NCBI GenBank assembly: GCA_009782175.1
Contig: WRKR01000033.1
Span: 1-34,739 of the forward strand
Direction of reading: 5' to 3'
From: Cystobacterineae bacterium
GTDB taxonomy: Bacteria; Myxococcota; Myxococcia; Myxococcales; Myxococcaceae
Length of the DNA: 34,739 bases
The position numbers and the translations under genes are program-made. The notes below the pieces were generated by a model that was given only the letters and a program-made list of their open reading frames with translations, made no database searches and was not told the origin of the DNA. This document shows, one piece after another, positions 1 to 9,099 of the stretch (position 1 is its first letter; every line of letters begins with the position of its first letter).

Positions 1-124
1 ACATGATCTCTTCGTTGGGCTCCGGTTTCGCTCAGGTCATGCACTTAAGTGCACTCCCATCGCGCCTGACCCTCGGGACTTAGGCCTCGCCCGCCTCGAC
101 CTCATGCCAAATTGAAACCGGTCT
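1..124. repeat. MITE-like element, copy 1 (left end outside window)
   Basis: This is the right part of an element whose complete copy lies at 31726-31891 in the same orientation. Positions 1-58 match 31743-31799 with few differences, including the 12-bp palindrome GCACTTAAGTGC at 41-52. Positions 84-131 match 31851-31898 with two differences. The right terminal inverted repeat is 102-124. The middle (about 59-83) differs between the copies. No protein-coding potential is visible, so a non-autonomous element is the simplest reading. Confidence 0.7.
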
Positions 125-237
125 GGAGAATCAAATCAGTTCTAAGTAAAAACGCTCTGGCCTTGTCTGACAAACTTTAACTCACTTCAAACTCAACACT
201 TTGGCCACCCGAGGGCTATGTTTTTCTACTCTGCTCT

Positions 238-293
238 CCCCCCCTCATTCCAGTGGACTTTTCCCATATAAAAGTCCGGTGGAGTGAGGGGGG
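238..293. repeat. Long imperfect hairpin downstream of lysA, with a related half-copy at 33268-33303
   Basis: The left arm (238-262) and right arm (270-293) pair over about 23 bp with three mismatches around a short CCCATAT loop. The left arm and loop recur almost unchanged at 33268-33303. It lies just beyond the lysA stop and could block or terminate lysA transcription, but no T-run follows it on the lysA strand, so a classic intrinsic terminator is not shown. Confidence 0.6.
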
Positions 294-301
294 CGCCACT
301 T

Positions 302-1558
302 TCAGGGGAGTTTATGCTCGCCGGCCCAAAGTTGCGGCAAGGTTTCGCGCTCTCTCACCAAAAAATGACAGCCTTTGTCCACCATTATTTCTGCGGCGCG
401 TGGGCGGGTGTTATAGTTGGAGCTCATGGAAAATGCATAGGCGCCTGCGGAGCGCACAGCCAACAAATCCCCCTCTTTAAGGGCCAAGCGGCGCTCCTTG
501 CCCAAAAAGTCCGTGGACTCACAAATGGGGCCCACCACTTCCCAAGGCTTGGCCGCAACATCTTCACGCTTTCGCACGGGCACAATGTCCATCCACGCCT
601 CATAAAGCGCCGGGCGGATTAAGTCATTCATCCCCGCATCCACAACGGCAAAATGGAGGGTGTCGGCTTGCTTTAAACATTCTACGCGCATTAACAAAAT
701 ACCCGCATTGCCCACAATGGCGCGCCCTGGCTCCACAATCATTTCATAGTCATTCTGAGGGCCAAAAACAGAGTGCAGCATATCGGCATGCGCACAGGGG
801 GAAGGCGGCTTCTCGTCTTTATAACGTATGCCCAGGCCGCCTCCAATATTCACCATGTGCAGGTGTATGCCTTCTGCCGCCAATGCCTGAAGCATATGCT
901 TCAAATGCACCGCCGCCTCCCTATAGGCGTCCAGCTCTGTCAACTGCGAGCCAATGTGGCAGTCAATGCCCACCACCTCCAGGGCATCCATTTTCTGTGC
1001 AAGGCGATAAACCTCCATGGCGCGAGCAATGGGAATTCCAAACTTGCTGTCCTTGAGGCCCGTCGCAATATAAGGGTGGGTTTGCGGGTTAACGTCCGGG
1101 TTGACGCGCAAAGCCACGGGAGCTTTTTTTCCCATGCCCTGGGCAATGGCATTCAGTTTGTGCAGCTCGGATTCGGACTCTATGTTAAAGCAGCGTATCC
1201 CCACCTCCAATGCGCGGCGCATTTCATCTTCACGCTTCCCCACACCCGTAAAAATAATTTTGTCAGCCTTCGCCCCCACCTGCAAAACGCGCTCCAACTC
1301 GCCCAGGGAAACCACATCAAACCCGGCCCCCATGCGGCACAACACGTCCAGCACCCCCAAGTTGCTGTTGGCTTTCATCGCATAGCACACCAGGTGCTTT
1401 TGCCCTCGGAGCGCCTCGTCAAAAGCACGGAAATGCTGCTCCAAAGTTGCGCGGGAGTATACATAACAAGGCGTCCCATAACGCAAAGCAATCTCTTCCA
1501 AGGAAACCTCTTCGGCAAAAAGCACGCCGTTGCGAAGCAAAAAAGAGTCCAACGCCAT
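302..1558 (-). CDS. lysA: Diaminopimelate decarboxylase
   Basis: This PLP-dependent enzyme (fold type III, alanine-racemase-like barrel plus beta domain) decarboxylates meso-diaminopimelate to L-lysine in the cytoplasm. Seen in the protein: the PLP-lysine motif CYAMKANSN near the N terminus, HIGSQ, the glycine loop GGGLGI, EPGRAIVGNAG, the substrate motif CESTDFLGKER and the C-terminal GAYAFSMSSNYN. The length of 418 residues is normal. The ATG at 1556-1558 is preferred because AGGAG lies immediately upstream and family homology begins there; the frame extends to a TTG at 1603 with non-homologous residues. It is divergent from the receptor gene at 1751, with a 192-bp shared upstream region. 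The function is secure; the exact start is less so because the Shine-Dalgarno spacing is short. Confidence 0.95.
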   Translation of the reverse strand: MALDSFLLRNGVLFAEEVSLEEIALRYGTPCYVYSRATLEQHFRAFDEALRGQKHLVCYAMKANSNLGVLDVLCRMGAGFDVVSLGELERVLQVGAKADKIIFTGVGKREDEMRRALEVGIRCFNIESESELHKLNAIAQGMGKKAPVALRVNPDVNPQTHPYIATGLKDSKFGIPIARAMEVYRLAQKMDALEVVGIDCHIGSQLTELDAYREAAVHLKHMLQALAAEGIHLHMVNIGGGLGIRYKDEKPPSPCAHADMLHSVFGPQNDYEMIVEPGRAIVGNAGILLMRVECLKQADTLHFAVVDAGMNDLIRPALYEAWMDIVPVRKREDVAAKPWEVVGPICESTDFLGKERRLALKEGDLLAVRSAGAYAFSMSSNYNTRPRAAEIMVDKGCHFLVRERETLPQLWAGEHKLP

Positions 1559-1750
1559 TCTCCTGGTGGTGTATAAAACAGACGAAGCCTTCTGTTTTCT
1601 CAAATATAGCCTGGTATCTCAAACGAGCGACGCTTTTGTGGCGGCATGCACTTGCCTGAGCGTTTTTGTTAACTTCTAATTTTCAAGGGTTGTGCGCAAC
1701 ATTTTTAGAGACTAAAAGCAGCGCAAAATGAAAATATTGAGTGTGCGAAA

Positions 1751-4432
1751 ATGAAGGCGTTGAGCGTGTGGGTTGGACTTTTTGGACTTTCGGCCTTTGC
1801 AAACCCTCTTCCACCCGCAGAAGCAATGGCAGAGCCTCCTTTGCCTTCGCAGTCCACACCACCGGAGGAAGCCTCTGGGCCGCCCCAGGCAACTTCTGAG
1901 CAGCCTCAGGAAGCCTCGTTGCCTCAGCTGAGCAAAAGCCCTGTCCTGCTTGAGTCTGCCCCGGCCACCTTCCCTCTTGAAATGGAGGCGGAGCAAAAAA
2001 GCGGCACCGTCATATTGGAGTTGGAAATTGATGCAGAGGGGGGGGTCCGCAAGGTGGTTGTTTTGGAAAGTGCAGGCCCGGCCTTTGACAAGGCCGCTGT
2101 GGACGCTGCGTGGAAATACCGCTTCTCCCCCGCAGAGGTGGACGGAAAACCCGCCCCCGTCCGCATCCACTACCGCTCGGAATTTTTCTTCCGCCCTCAG
2201 GCAGAAACACGCCCTATCGCCGGCCCCATGGGAGCGTTTTCCGGAGAGCTTGTCGAGCGCGGCACACGCGCCCCCATTGCACAGGCCCTCGTCGTCCTGG
2301 GTGAAGGCGAAAACGCCCAGGAAGCCTTCAGTGACGAAGAAGGCCGCTTCTCTTTTGCACAACTTTCGCCCGGCACATGGAAGCTTTCGGTTTCTTCCGC
2401 TGAGCATGAGCTCTTTTCTGCCGAGGAAACCATCCTCCCGGGAGAGCGCACGCAGGCGCGTTATTTCATCCTGAAAAAAACATATGGCGCCTTCCAAACC
2501 ACGGTGCGCGGCACCAGGGACAAACGTGAGGTTTCTCAAGTCAGCCTCCAACAGGAGGAAATACGCCTTATTCCCGGCACCCAAGGAGATGCTTTTAAAG
2601 TGGTGCTCAACTTGCCGGGAGTGGCTCGCTCTGCTTTCTCCATGGGCATGCTTGTTGTGCGCGGCTCCCGCCCCAATGATACGCGCGTCTATATTGATGA
2701 TGTCCATATTCCGCTCCTCTTCCACTTCGGCGGCCTCTATTCCACCGTCAACTCTTCGCTGCTGGAGCGCTTGGATTTTGAGCCCGGCAACTTCGGCGCC
2801 GCCTATGGACGCAGCACGGGCGGCCTTGTTAAAGGAAATATACGCCCCCCGGCTTCAGACGGCTTGCATGGCTATGTCGACATAAACCTCATCGATACTT
2901 CCGTGCTTCTCGAAGGGCCTGTGGGCAAGGGCTGGTCCGTTTTGGCCAGCGGACGAAGGAGCTATATTGACGCCTTGTTGCCCCTCGTTATGAAGTCAGA
3001 CGCACTGAAGTTTACGGTGGCCCCTCGCTATTATGACTATCAGCTGCGCGCAGAGCACCTCTCTGAAGACAAAAAAAGCCGCTTCTTCGTTTTCTTCTTC
3101 GGCTCAGATGACAAAATTGAGTTGCTCATGCCCAATGCAACGGCTGACTTGGAAGGACGAAACAGCTTCGGCAACGCTATACGTTTTGGTCGCCTTGCCG
3201 TGGGGTGGGAGCGACGTTTTTCAAACCAGCTCTCCTTTAAAACACGCAGCTCCCTGGGTTATGACGTTATGCAAATAGCTCTGGGGGATGACATGTTTAT
3301 GAAAGGGACACAATATCCCATCACCACCCGGAATGAGTTTGGCTTCACCTTAAGCGAGCGCACAACCTTGCGCGTGGGGGCTGACTTCTCTCTCAAACCC
3401 ATTTCTGCCAACGTCCAATTTATAAGTTTTCCGAAATTTAACCAAATTCCGGACCCCATGTTTTCCAGGCAGCTGATCAGCGCAAAAGAAAATTATTTCT
3501 TCTTTGAGCCTGCCGCCTATGCAGAGGTGCAGCACACCCCCTTCAAAGGCTTTCAAGTGGTAGGAGGCTTGCGCGCTGACTATAACAGCCACATTAACAA
3601 AGCCTGGGTGGACTTCAGGCTTGCCCTCTCTCACACTTTTGCCGATCGCTTTAAACTCAAAGGGGCTGTGGGGCTTTTTCACCAACCACCGGATTATATA
3701 AATGGCCAAACGTCCATCGCTTTCGGCGACGTCAACTTAAAACCTGAAGGCTCCGTGCAAACCAGCCTCGGCTTGGAAGTGAGCCTCACAAAAGCCCTCA
3801 GCCTGGACATTCAGGTTTATGCCAAAAATGGTTTTAACATTGCCCGCCAAACCCTGGGCGGCAACTCCCAGGCGGACTTGAGTGTGGATGACAGCACCAA
3901 GCCATGGGCAAGCTTTGGCTCTTCGCGCGCCCAGGGCATGGAGCTTCTGCTTCGACACCAACTCACGGACCGCTTCTTCGGGTGGATTGCTTATAGCTTG
4001 TCACGCACGGAAGTGACGGACGTCCTCTATGGCGGCTATAGGCGAAGCTCCTTTGATCAGCCTCACAATTTAATTGTGGTTGCCAGCTATAAACTCCCTT
4101 GGAATTTTATTGTTGGGGGCAAACTGCGTTATACCAGCGGCGCCCTCACCACACCCGTCGTCGACACCATTTTTGATGCCAATGGCAACTATTATTATCC
4201 CCTCAATGGCCGCCCCAACAGCGTGCGCCTGCCGGACTTCTTCCAGCTGGACATCCGCATAGACAAGCGCTTCGTCTTCAAACAGTGGATGCTTTCTCTC
4301 TATGTGGACATTCAAAATGTCACCAACCGAAAAAACCCGGAGGTGGCCAACTATAACTATGACTATAGCAAGCGCACCTATATTAGCGGCCTCCCCATCC
4401 TCCCCACTCTTGGCATAAGAGGAGAATTTTGA
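1751..4432 (+). CDS. TonB-dependent outer-membrane receptor with N-terminal TonB-like domain
   Basis: This 893-residue protein probably imports a ligand across the outer membrane using TonB energy. Order of parts: signal peptide (about 1-18); Pro/Glu-rich linker (about 19-65); a TonB C-terminal-like domain (about 72-148, with GTVILELEID, AVDAAWKYRFSPA and KPAPVRIHYR); a carboxypeptidase-regulatory-like beta-sandwich (about 163-242); a plug domain (about 250-365, with TTVRGTRDK, LNLPGV, VVRGSRPNDTRVYIDD and YGRSTGGLV); then a beta-barrel to the C terminus. The barrel ends in a typical strand (LGIRGEF) with terminal Phe. A lipoprotein gene follows after one base, so the two are probably an operon. 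The substrate cannot be read from sequence. The fusion of a TonB-like domain to its own receptor is uncommon outside deltaproteobacterial lineages. Confidence 0.85.
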   Translation: MKALSVWVGLFGLSAFANPLPPAEAMAEPPLPSQSTPPEEASGPPQATSEQPQEASLPQLSKSPVLLESAPATFPLEMEAEQKSGTVILELEIDAEGGVRKVVVLESAGPAFDKAAVDAAWKYRFSPAEVDGKPAPVRIHYRSEFFFRPQAETRPIAGPMGAFSGELVERGTRAPIAQALVVLGEGENAQEAFSDEEGRFSFAQLSPGTWKLSVSSAEHELFSAEETILPGERTQARYFILKKTYGAFQTTVRGTRDKREVSQVSLQQEEIRLIPGTQGDAFKVVLNLPGVARSAFSMGMLVVRGSRPNDTRVYIDDVHIPLLFHFGGLYSTVNSSLLERLDFEPGNFGAAYGRSTGGLVKGNIRPPASDGLHGYVDINLIDTSVLLEGPVGKGWSVLASGRRSYIDALLPLVMKSDALKFTVAPRYYDYQLRAEHLSEDKKSRFFVFFFGSDDKIELLMPNATADLEGRNSFGNAIRFGRLAVGWERRFSNQLSFKTRSSLGYDVMQIALGDDMFMKGTQYPITTRNEFGFTLSERTTLRVGADFSLKPISANVQFISFPKFNQIPDPMFSRQLISAKENYFFFEPAAYAEVQHTPFKGFQVVGGLRADYNSHINKAWVDFRLALSHTFADRFKLKGAVGLFHQPPDYINGQTSIAFGDVNLKPEGSVQTSLGLEVSLTKALSLDIQVYAKNGFNIARQTLGGNSQADLSVDDSTKPWASFGSSRAQGMELLLRHQLTDRFFGWIAYSLSRTEVTDVLYGGYRRSSFDQPHNLIVVASYKLPWNFIVGGKLRYTSGALTTPVVDTIFDANGNYYYPLNGRPNSVRLPDFFQLDIRIDKRFVFKQWMLSLYVDIQNVTNRKNPEVANYNYDYSKRTYISGLPILPTLGIRGEF

Positions 4433-4433
4433 C

Positions 4434-5396
4434 ATGCCCAACTTTTCCCTCCCCCGCCTCCTCCATGCACTGCTCGCCGCCCTGCTGTTGACAGCTTGCA
4501 TGGAAGAAGACACCAGCCACGCCTGGAAGTTGGACAGGCTGCGCGTTTTGGGCATGTCCGCCAAGCCCGCAGCTTTGCAACCCGGGGAAACCGCCGAAGT
4601 TTCCGTCCTCGTGACGGATGAGCCTCTCAACCGCCCCACAACACTCTTGTGGTTGGGTTGCCTGCCTGACCCTCACAACCTTAACCGCAGCCCTTGTGCG
4701 GACTCGGAAATTTTGAAAAACCCCGCCCTCCTCATGGATGCACAAGGGAATATGGCTGAAAACATCCACTTCCTCGGCATGGGCTCTACAGCTTTTTATT
4801 CCGTTGCGGAAAACCTCTTCTCCATTTTCCCCGCAGAGCACCCCCAGAGAAAAATTGGTACCGTAGGCATGGTTTTGCTGCTGGTGGTGGCTGAAGCTTT
4901 GCCGGAAGAGCCTGCGCTCAGAGACATTGCCTTGCTTGTACAACGCGCCCAAAACAAACAGGTTGACTCTCAAATAACCCTCTTTCGCATTCCCGTGCGC
5001 GAAAGCGATGAGCCGGCCAACAACAACCCGCTCATTTCCACCATGACGGTTGAAGGCCTGGCCGAAGACACCCCTTCGCCCTTGCCTTTGAAACAAGGCC
5101 AACAATATGTGCTGAACCTCGTTGTCCCCGAAGAGAGTTTTGAAGACTATATAGAAATAACTTCCATCGGCAGCACTCCCAAAACGGAACTTCTATTCGC
5201 CTCCTTCTTCTCCACTTGCGGTGAGCTGGAGGACAGTGAGTTTAACCTCGCCACCTCTGTGCGCCCCAAGCTGCGTGTGCCCCAGGAGAAAGAGATGGAG
5301 GCATGCCCAAGCCCCCTCCAAAAACTCTTCGCCGTGGTACGTGATACCAGAGGCGGCCAAACCTGGTATGAGCAGCCCTTCGTCATCATCCCATAA
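4434..5396 (+). CDS. Putative lipoprotein, partner of the upstream receptor
   Basis: This 320-residue protein has a lipoprotein signal peptide with lipobox LLTAC, putting the lipidated cysteine at residue 22. The mature part starts with acidic residues and then a beta-rich stretch resembling a bacterial Ig-like strand pattern (RVLGMSAKPAALQPGETAEVSVLVTD in outline). It has several scattered cysteines. No enzyme motif is visible and I do not recognise the family. It begins one base after the receptor stop, with AGAGGAG at 4418-4424, which indicates translational linkage. By context it may be a surface-exposed or periplasmic substrate-handling partner of the receptor; this is inference. Confidence 0.75.
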   Translation: MPNFSLPRLLHALLAALLLTACMEEDTSHAWKLDRLRVLGMSAKPAALQPGETAEVSVLVTDEPLNRPTTLLWLGCLPDPHNLNRSPCADSEILKNPALLMDAQGNMAENIHFLGMGSTAFYSVAENLFSIFPAEHPQRKIGTVGMVLLLVVAEALPEEPALRDIALLVQRAQNKQVDSQITLFRIPVRESDEPANNNPLISTMTVEGLAEDTPSPLPLKQGQQYVLNLVVPEESFEDYIEITSIGSTPKTELLFASFFSTCGELEDSEFNLATSVRPKLRVPQEKEMEACPSPLQKLFAVVRDTRGGQTWYEQPFVIIP

Positions 5397-5552
5397 ACCT
5401 CAAAAACAACTCCCTGGCTCGAGCACTGCGCGAGCACTGTGCGAAGGCATATGCAACGCAGGAGGCTTGAGCGGTTTTATTTCCCAGAGCGGTTTCAATG
5501 GAGGAAAGCTTTAGCTCATCTCACGAAGAGCTCCTCTCAAAGTGAAAGCGGG

Positions 5553-6479
5553 CTAGGTGCCTAACTTCGAGCGCTCAGCGGCCAAGAGAGCAGCGCCCAG
5601 CAAGCCTGAGTTGTCTCCCAGGCTTGCCTGGCGAATGGCCAAACCATCCTGTGCCGCGCTTGAGGCCCGTTGGCGAACGCTCGCCTCAATGGCTGAGTAT
5701 ATTCCAGGGCAATGCACCAGCATGCCTCCGCCCAGCACGAGGACGCCCGGGTTGAGCAAAGTCACCGCATTCGCAACAGCAAGCCCAAGCTGCTCACAAA
5801 CAAAGGCATAGAGTTTTTGAGCGACAGGGTTTCCTTGTTGGGCTGCCGCTTCCAACTCGGCCGCTCCGCCTTCAAGCCCCTGCTCGGCCATGCGCTCCTT
5901 CAGGTTTTTTCCTCCAGCATAGGCCTCCAGGCAACCTTGCTGCCCACACCCGCAAAGTGCCTCATGGCCACCGCTCAGTTTCATGTGCCCTAACTCTCCT
6001 GCCATGCCTTTGGCCCCCTCTATCAGCCGCCTCCGGCTGATGAGGGCACTGCCCACGCCTGAGCCTATAAACACCGTTAGGCTGTCTCTAAACCCCTGCG
6101 CGGCCCCCAGAGAAAATTCCCCCCATGCGGCCGTTGAGAGGTCGTTAAACAGAAAGGTGGGGAGGCCCAGCCGCTTTTCAAGTTTTTGCCCAAACTCCTC
6201 TTCTCTCCAGCCCAGGTTGGGTGCAATGGCCACCGTTTGCCCACGCAACATGGCCGCAACCCCCAACCCGCAAACCCCAAAGGGCATGCCCGTGCTTTCA
6301 GAAAGCTTTGGGGCCTCTTCGGCAATGAGGCTCAGCACATATTCAGGCGCCTTGTGCTCCAGTTTCAGCTTGCAAAGCTTTTTTATGTTGCCACCCACGT
6401 CCACGCAGGCAATGCGTATATGCGTTCCACCCAAGTCCACCGCCAATATGTGTGGCTTTGCCTTAACGTCCCTCGTCAT
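5553..6479 (-). CDS. ROK-family sugar kinase (glucokinase-like)
   Basis: This cytoplasmic kinase phosphorylates a hexose, most likely glucose, at O6 with ATP. Seen: the phosphate-binding motif LAVDLGGTHIRIA near the N terminus, the catalytic-aspartate region FNDLSTAAWGE, GSGVGSALI, the sugar-binding motif GELGHMKL, and the ROK zinc motif CGCGQQGCLEAYAGG. At 308 residues it has normal length, and it lacks the N-terminal helix-turn-helix found in ROK repressors. Its ATG overlaps the stop of the phosphomutase gene by four bases (ATGA), so the two are translationally coupled. In this cluster it could feed glucose-6-phosphate to the phosphoglucomutase activity next door. Other ROK specificities (mannose, fructose, N-acetylglucosamine) cannot be excluded. 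Confidence 0.88.
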   Translation of the reverse strand: MTRDVKAKPHILAVDLGGTHIRIACVDVGGNIKKLCKLKLEHKAPEYVLSLIAEEAPKLSESTGMPFGVCGLGVAAMLRGQTVAIAPNLGWREEEFGQKLEKRLGLPTFLFNDLSTAAWGEFSLGAAQGFRDSLTVFIGSGVGSALISRRRLIEGAKGMAGELGHMKLSGGHEALCGCGQQGCLEAYAGGKNLKERMAEQGLEGGAAELEAAAQQGNPVAQKLYAFVCEQLGLAVANAVTLLNPGVLVLGGGMLVHCPGIYSAIEASVRQRASSAAQDGLAIRQASLGDNSGLLGAALLAAERSKLGT

Positions 6480-7846
6480 TGGAGTCCAAGTTCCGCTTTT
6501 GCCAAAGCAATGGTGCCTTCAATCAACTTTTGAATTTCCGCCATGCGGCTGTCCGTGGTGGCCTCCCAGCGGATAACCAGCAGCGGCTGCGTGTTGGAAG
6601 CACGCACCAGGCCCCAGCCATCTGAAAAACGCACGCGCACACCATCAATCTCTATGCAGTCATGCCCCGCTTTTTTGAGCAGCTGGGCACAATGCGCCAC
6701 CAGTTTAAACTTCTGCGCCTCATCGGCTGGTACACGCAACTCCGGCGAAGCATAGGTGGTGGGCACATCCTCCAGCAAACGCGAGAGAGGCTTTGGGGTT
6801 TTTGTCAAAATTTCAAGCAAGCGCACCGTCGCATAGGCCGCATCATCAAAACCAAAATAACGGTCCTTAAAAAAAATGTGGCCACTCATTTCTCCGGCAA
6901 GCAATGCACCGGAGGCTTTCATTTTGGATTTAATCAGCGAGTGCCCCGTCTTCCACATTACACCGTTGCCGCCATGTTTGGCAATCTGCTCATAAAGCGT
7001 CATGCTGCACTTCACTTCGCCAATAATGTGGGCCTTGGGCACCGCCTCCAAAACCTGGCGCGCAAAAAGTATCATCAACTTGTCACCCCAGAGAATGTTG
7101 CCCAACTCATCCACCACACCAATGCGGTCCGCATCCCCATCATAGGCAACACCCATGTCGGCCTTCTCGCGCTTCACCGTCTCAATCAGCGCTTCAAGGT
7201 TTTTGGCTACCGTAGGGTCCGCTTCATGGTTGGGGAAGTTGCCGTCCATTTCACAAAACAACTCTATAACCTGAAAACCCAAGTGCTTCAGCAAGGGGAC
7301 AGCTGTCATGGCACCCACGCCGTTGCCTGCGTCTACCACCACCTTCAATGGTTTTTTCTCCACCTGCGCCAGTTGGAGTATGTTGTGGAGGTAGGGCTTT
7401 AAAACCTCATAGCGCCACATGCGCCCGCCACCTCGCTTTTCAAAATCCCCTTTCTCAATTTGTTCGCGCAAAGTTTGAATTTCTTCACCATAAAAGGTGG
7501 TGCGCCCCACACCTATTTTAAAGCCGTTATATTCAGGAGGGTTGTGGCTGCCTGTTATCATCGCAAGAGCGTCCACAGGCAAAGCATGGGCTGCATAATA
7601 GGTGAGGGGGGTGGGCACAATGCCAATATCAAACACGTCTATGCCTGTCTCCAAAACAGCCTTGGAGAAAATGTGGAACAGGCTTTCAGAAGAGTTGCGA
7701 CAGTCTCTGCCTATAACCATGGCGCGCCCGCCTGCACGCAAAGCACGTGTCGCCAAGGCCTTGCCAATGCCCCAAACCGTCACTTCATCCAAATCCGCAG
7801 AAGCAAGGCCGCGAATGTCATATTCCCTGAAAATGTGTGCGTGCAT
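6476..7846 (-). CDS. Phosphomannomutase/phosphoglucomutase
   Basis: This enzyme of the alpha-D-phosphohexomutase superfamily interconverts hexose-6-phosphate and hexose-1-phosphate. Seen: the catalytic phosphoserine loop MITGSHNPPEYNGFK (about residues 96-110), the Mg-binding loop DGDADRIG, the sugar-binding loop GEMSGHIFF, and the C-terminal phosphate-binding loop RASNTQP. The 456-residue length fits the bifunctional PMM/PGM (AlgC-type) group. The start ATG at 7844-7846 is preceded by AGAGGA at good spacing. The neighbouring mannose-1-phosphate guanylyltransferase points to use of its mannose-1-phosphate product for GDP-mannose, while the coupled ROK kinase points to glucose use; both fit a bifunctional enzyme. 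Confidence 0.93.
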   Translation of the reverse strand: MHAHIFREYDIRGLASADLDEVTVWGIGKALATRALRAGGRAMVIGRDCRNSSESLFHIFSKAVLETGIDVFDIGIVPTPLTYYAAHALPVDALAMITGSHNPPEYNGFKIGVGRTTFYGEEIQTLREQIEKGDFEKRGGGRMWRYEVLKPYLHNILQLAQVEKKPLKVVVDAGNGVGAMTAVPLLKHLGFQVIELFCEMDGNFPNHEADPTVAKNLEALIETVKREKADMGVAYDGDADRIGVVDELGNILWGDKLMILFARQVLEAVPKAHIIGEVKCSMTLYEQIAKHGGNGVMWKTGHSLIKSKMKASGALLAGEMSGHIFFKDRYFGFDDAAYATVRLLEILTKTPKPLSRLLEDVPTTYASPELRVPADEAQKFKLVAHCAQLLKKAGHDCIEIDGVRVRFSDGWGLVRASNTQPLLVIRWEATTDSRMAEIQKLIEGTIALAKAELGLQ

Positions 7847-7849
7847 GTT

Positions 7850-7882
7850 ATTCCTCTGCTGAATGCATTCCTCTGCTGAATG
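7850..7882. repeat. 17-bp tandem duplication that doubles a ribosome-binding site
   Basis: The 17-bp unit ATTCCTCTGCTGAATGC (7850-7866) is followed by a second copy of 16 bp. On the minus strand each copy contains AGAGGA, the Shine-Dalgarno sequence of the phosphomutase gene, so a second, upstream SD-like site now lies 17 bp away. The upstream copy also creates a tiny frame of six codons that stops two bases before the gene start. Confidence 0.8.
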
Positions 7883-7995
7883 AAAAAATAAAAACCCAAT
7901 ACGCCGCCTTTATACCGCTGTTTGGAGGGTGCTCCTCCCCCTCTTTGGCTGCAACAACAGGCTCTCCTTTTTTTGTTTATACAAAGGCCACCCCC

Positions 7996-9099
7996 TCAGA
8001 GGTATTCAGCCAGCTTTTTGTCTTGACGGAGCCTTTCAACCAACTGGCGCACATTCTGGCATTTGCCTTTGTCCAAAACAAGCAACACATCCTCCGTATC
8101 CACAATGACGAGGTTTTCAATGCCAAGCGCTGCCACCAAACGGTTTTTTGAGAAAAAAATGTTGCCCTTGCACGCCTCAAGCAGCGTTTTGGCGCACAAA
8201 ACATTGCCATGGGCATCTTGGGGCTTCACCTCTTCCAGGGCCTGAAAGCTGCCCAAGTCATGCCAACCCACCTCCGCGGGGATGACGGCCATGTTGTCGG
8301 CTTTTTCTGCAATGCCAAAATCAACAGAGGTGGCTGTCATTTTTTTAAACTCGCGCTCCACCACAGCGGCGGCACCGGTTTTGCCAATGGCCTGGCGGAT
8401 CCGCACAAGGGCTTTGGCTGTTTCAGGCATGTGTTGGCCAAAAGCCTCCACCATAATGTCCGCACGGAAAACAAAAATGCCCGCATTCCAAAAATAGTCC
8501 CCCGAGGCGAGGTATTTTTTGGCCGTCTCCTCGTCGGGTTTTTCGACGAAGGCCTTCACCTTATAGCCCTTTTTCCCCAAGGCCTCCCCTCGGCATATAT
8601 AGCCAAAACCGGTTTCAGGGCGGCTGGGTACAATGCCCAGGGTGGCAATATGGCCTTGCTGGGCCAAAGCCATGGCTTCCGCCAGGCGCGAGCGAAAAGC
8701 TTTGGGCTGGGCAACATGGTGGTCGGCCGGAAACACGGCCACCAGGGCCTCAGGGTTTTTTTTGGAAATATGCGCCAGGGCCAAGGCAATGGCAGGGGCC
8801 GTGTTTCTGGCTTGGGGCTCTGCAAGCCAGTTTTTTTTGGGCACCTTAGGGAGCAGCTTGCGCGCCATGGCAAGCTGCGTTTTCCCGCACACCACATGGC
8901 ATTGTTGCGGCAAGGCCATGCCACTTAAGCGCTCCAGGGTTTCTGTTAACAGGGCCTGGGTTGAAGCCAGCGGCAAAAACTGCTTGGGCAGAGCCTGCCT
9001 GGAGAGCGGCCAAAACCGGGTACCGGAGCCGCCCGCCATAATAACAGGGAATAAAACATTGCCGCGTCTTTTGGGAGCGCCGCGTCTCTTGGGAGCCAT
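7996..9099 (-). CDS. manC: Mannose-1-phosphate guanylyltransferase
   Basis: This nucleotidyltransferase makes GDP-mannose from mannose-1-phosphate and GTP. Seen: the signature VIMAGGSGTRFWPLSR near the N terminus with PKQFLPL, then AVFPADHHV, FVEKPDEETAKKYL, FWNAGIFVFRAD and the late-domain GWHDLGSF. At 367 residues it is the short, single-domain type, without the C-terminal phosphomannose isomerase domain of bifunctional enzymes. The start is uncertain. I chose the ATG at 9097-9099 because homology begins about 20 residues later; the frame is open to 9264. The first residues contain a short duplicated stretch (PKRRG twice) encoded by a DNA direct repeat. It probably forms a unit with the phosphomutase 149 bp downstream. 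Confidence 0.9.
   Translation of the reverse strand: MAPKRRGAPKRRGNVLFPVIMAGGSGTRFWPLSRQALPKQFLPLASTQALLTETLERLSGMALPQQCHVVCGKTQLAMARKLLPKVPKKNWLAEPQARNTAPAIALALAHISKKNPEALVAVFPADHHVAQPKAFRSRLAEAMALAQQGHIATLGIVPSRPETGFGYICRGEALGKKGYKVKAFVEKPDEETAKKYLASGDYFWNAGIFVFRADIMVEAFGQHMPETAKALVRIRQAIGKTGAAAVVEREFKKMTATSVDFGIAEKADNMAVIPAEVGWHDLGSFQALEEVKPQDAHGNVLCAKTLLEACKGNIFFSKNRLVAALGIENLVIVDTEDVLLVLDKGKCQNVRQLVERLRQDKKLAEYL

Noticed and set aside
773-1576. 267-codon open frame opposite lysA
   Set aside because: It lies wholly inside lysA on the other strand, has no ribosome-binding site and its translation is a composition-driven shadow.
1559-1750. Lysine riboswitch upstream of lysA
   Set aside because: The 192-bp divergent region is too short and shows no multi-helix junction typical of that riboswitch.
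1712-2725. 337-codon minus-strand frame within the receptor gene
   Set aside because: Antisense shadow; the plus strand has clear receptor domains and the minus frame has none.
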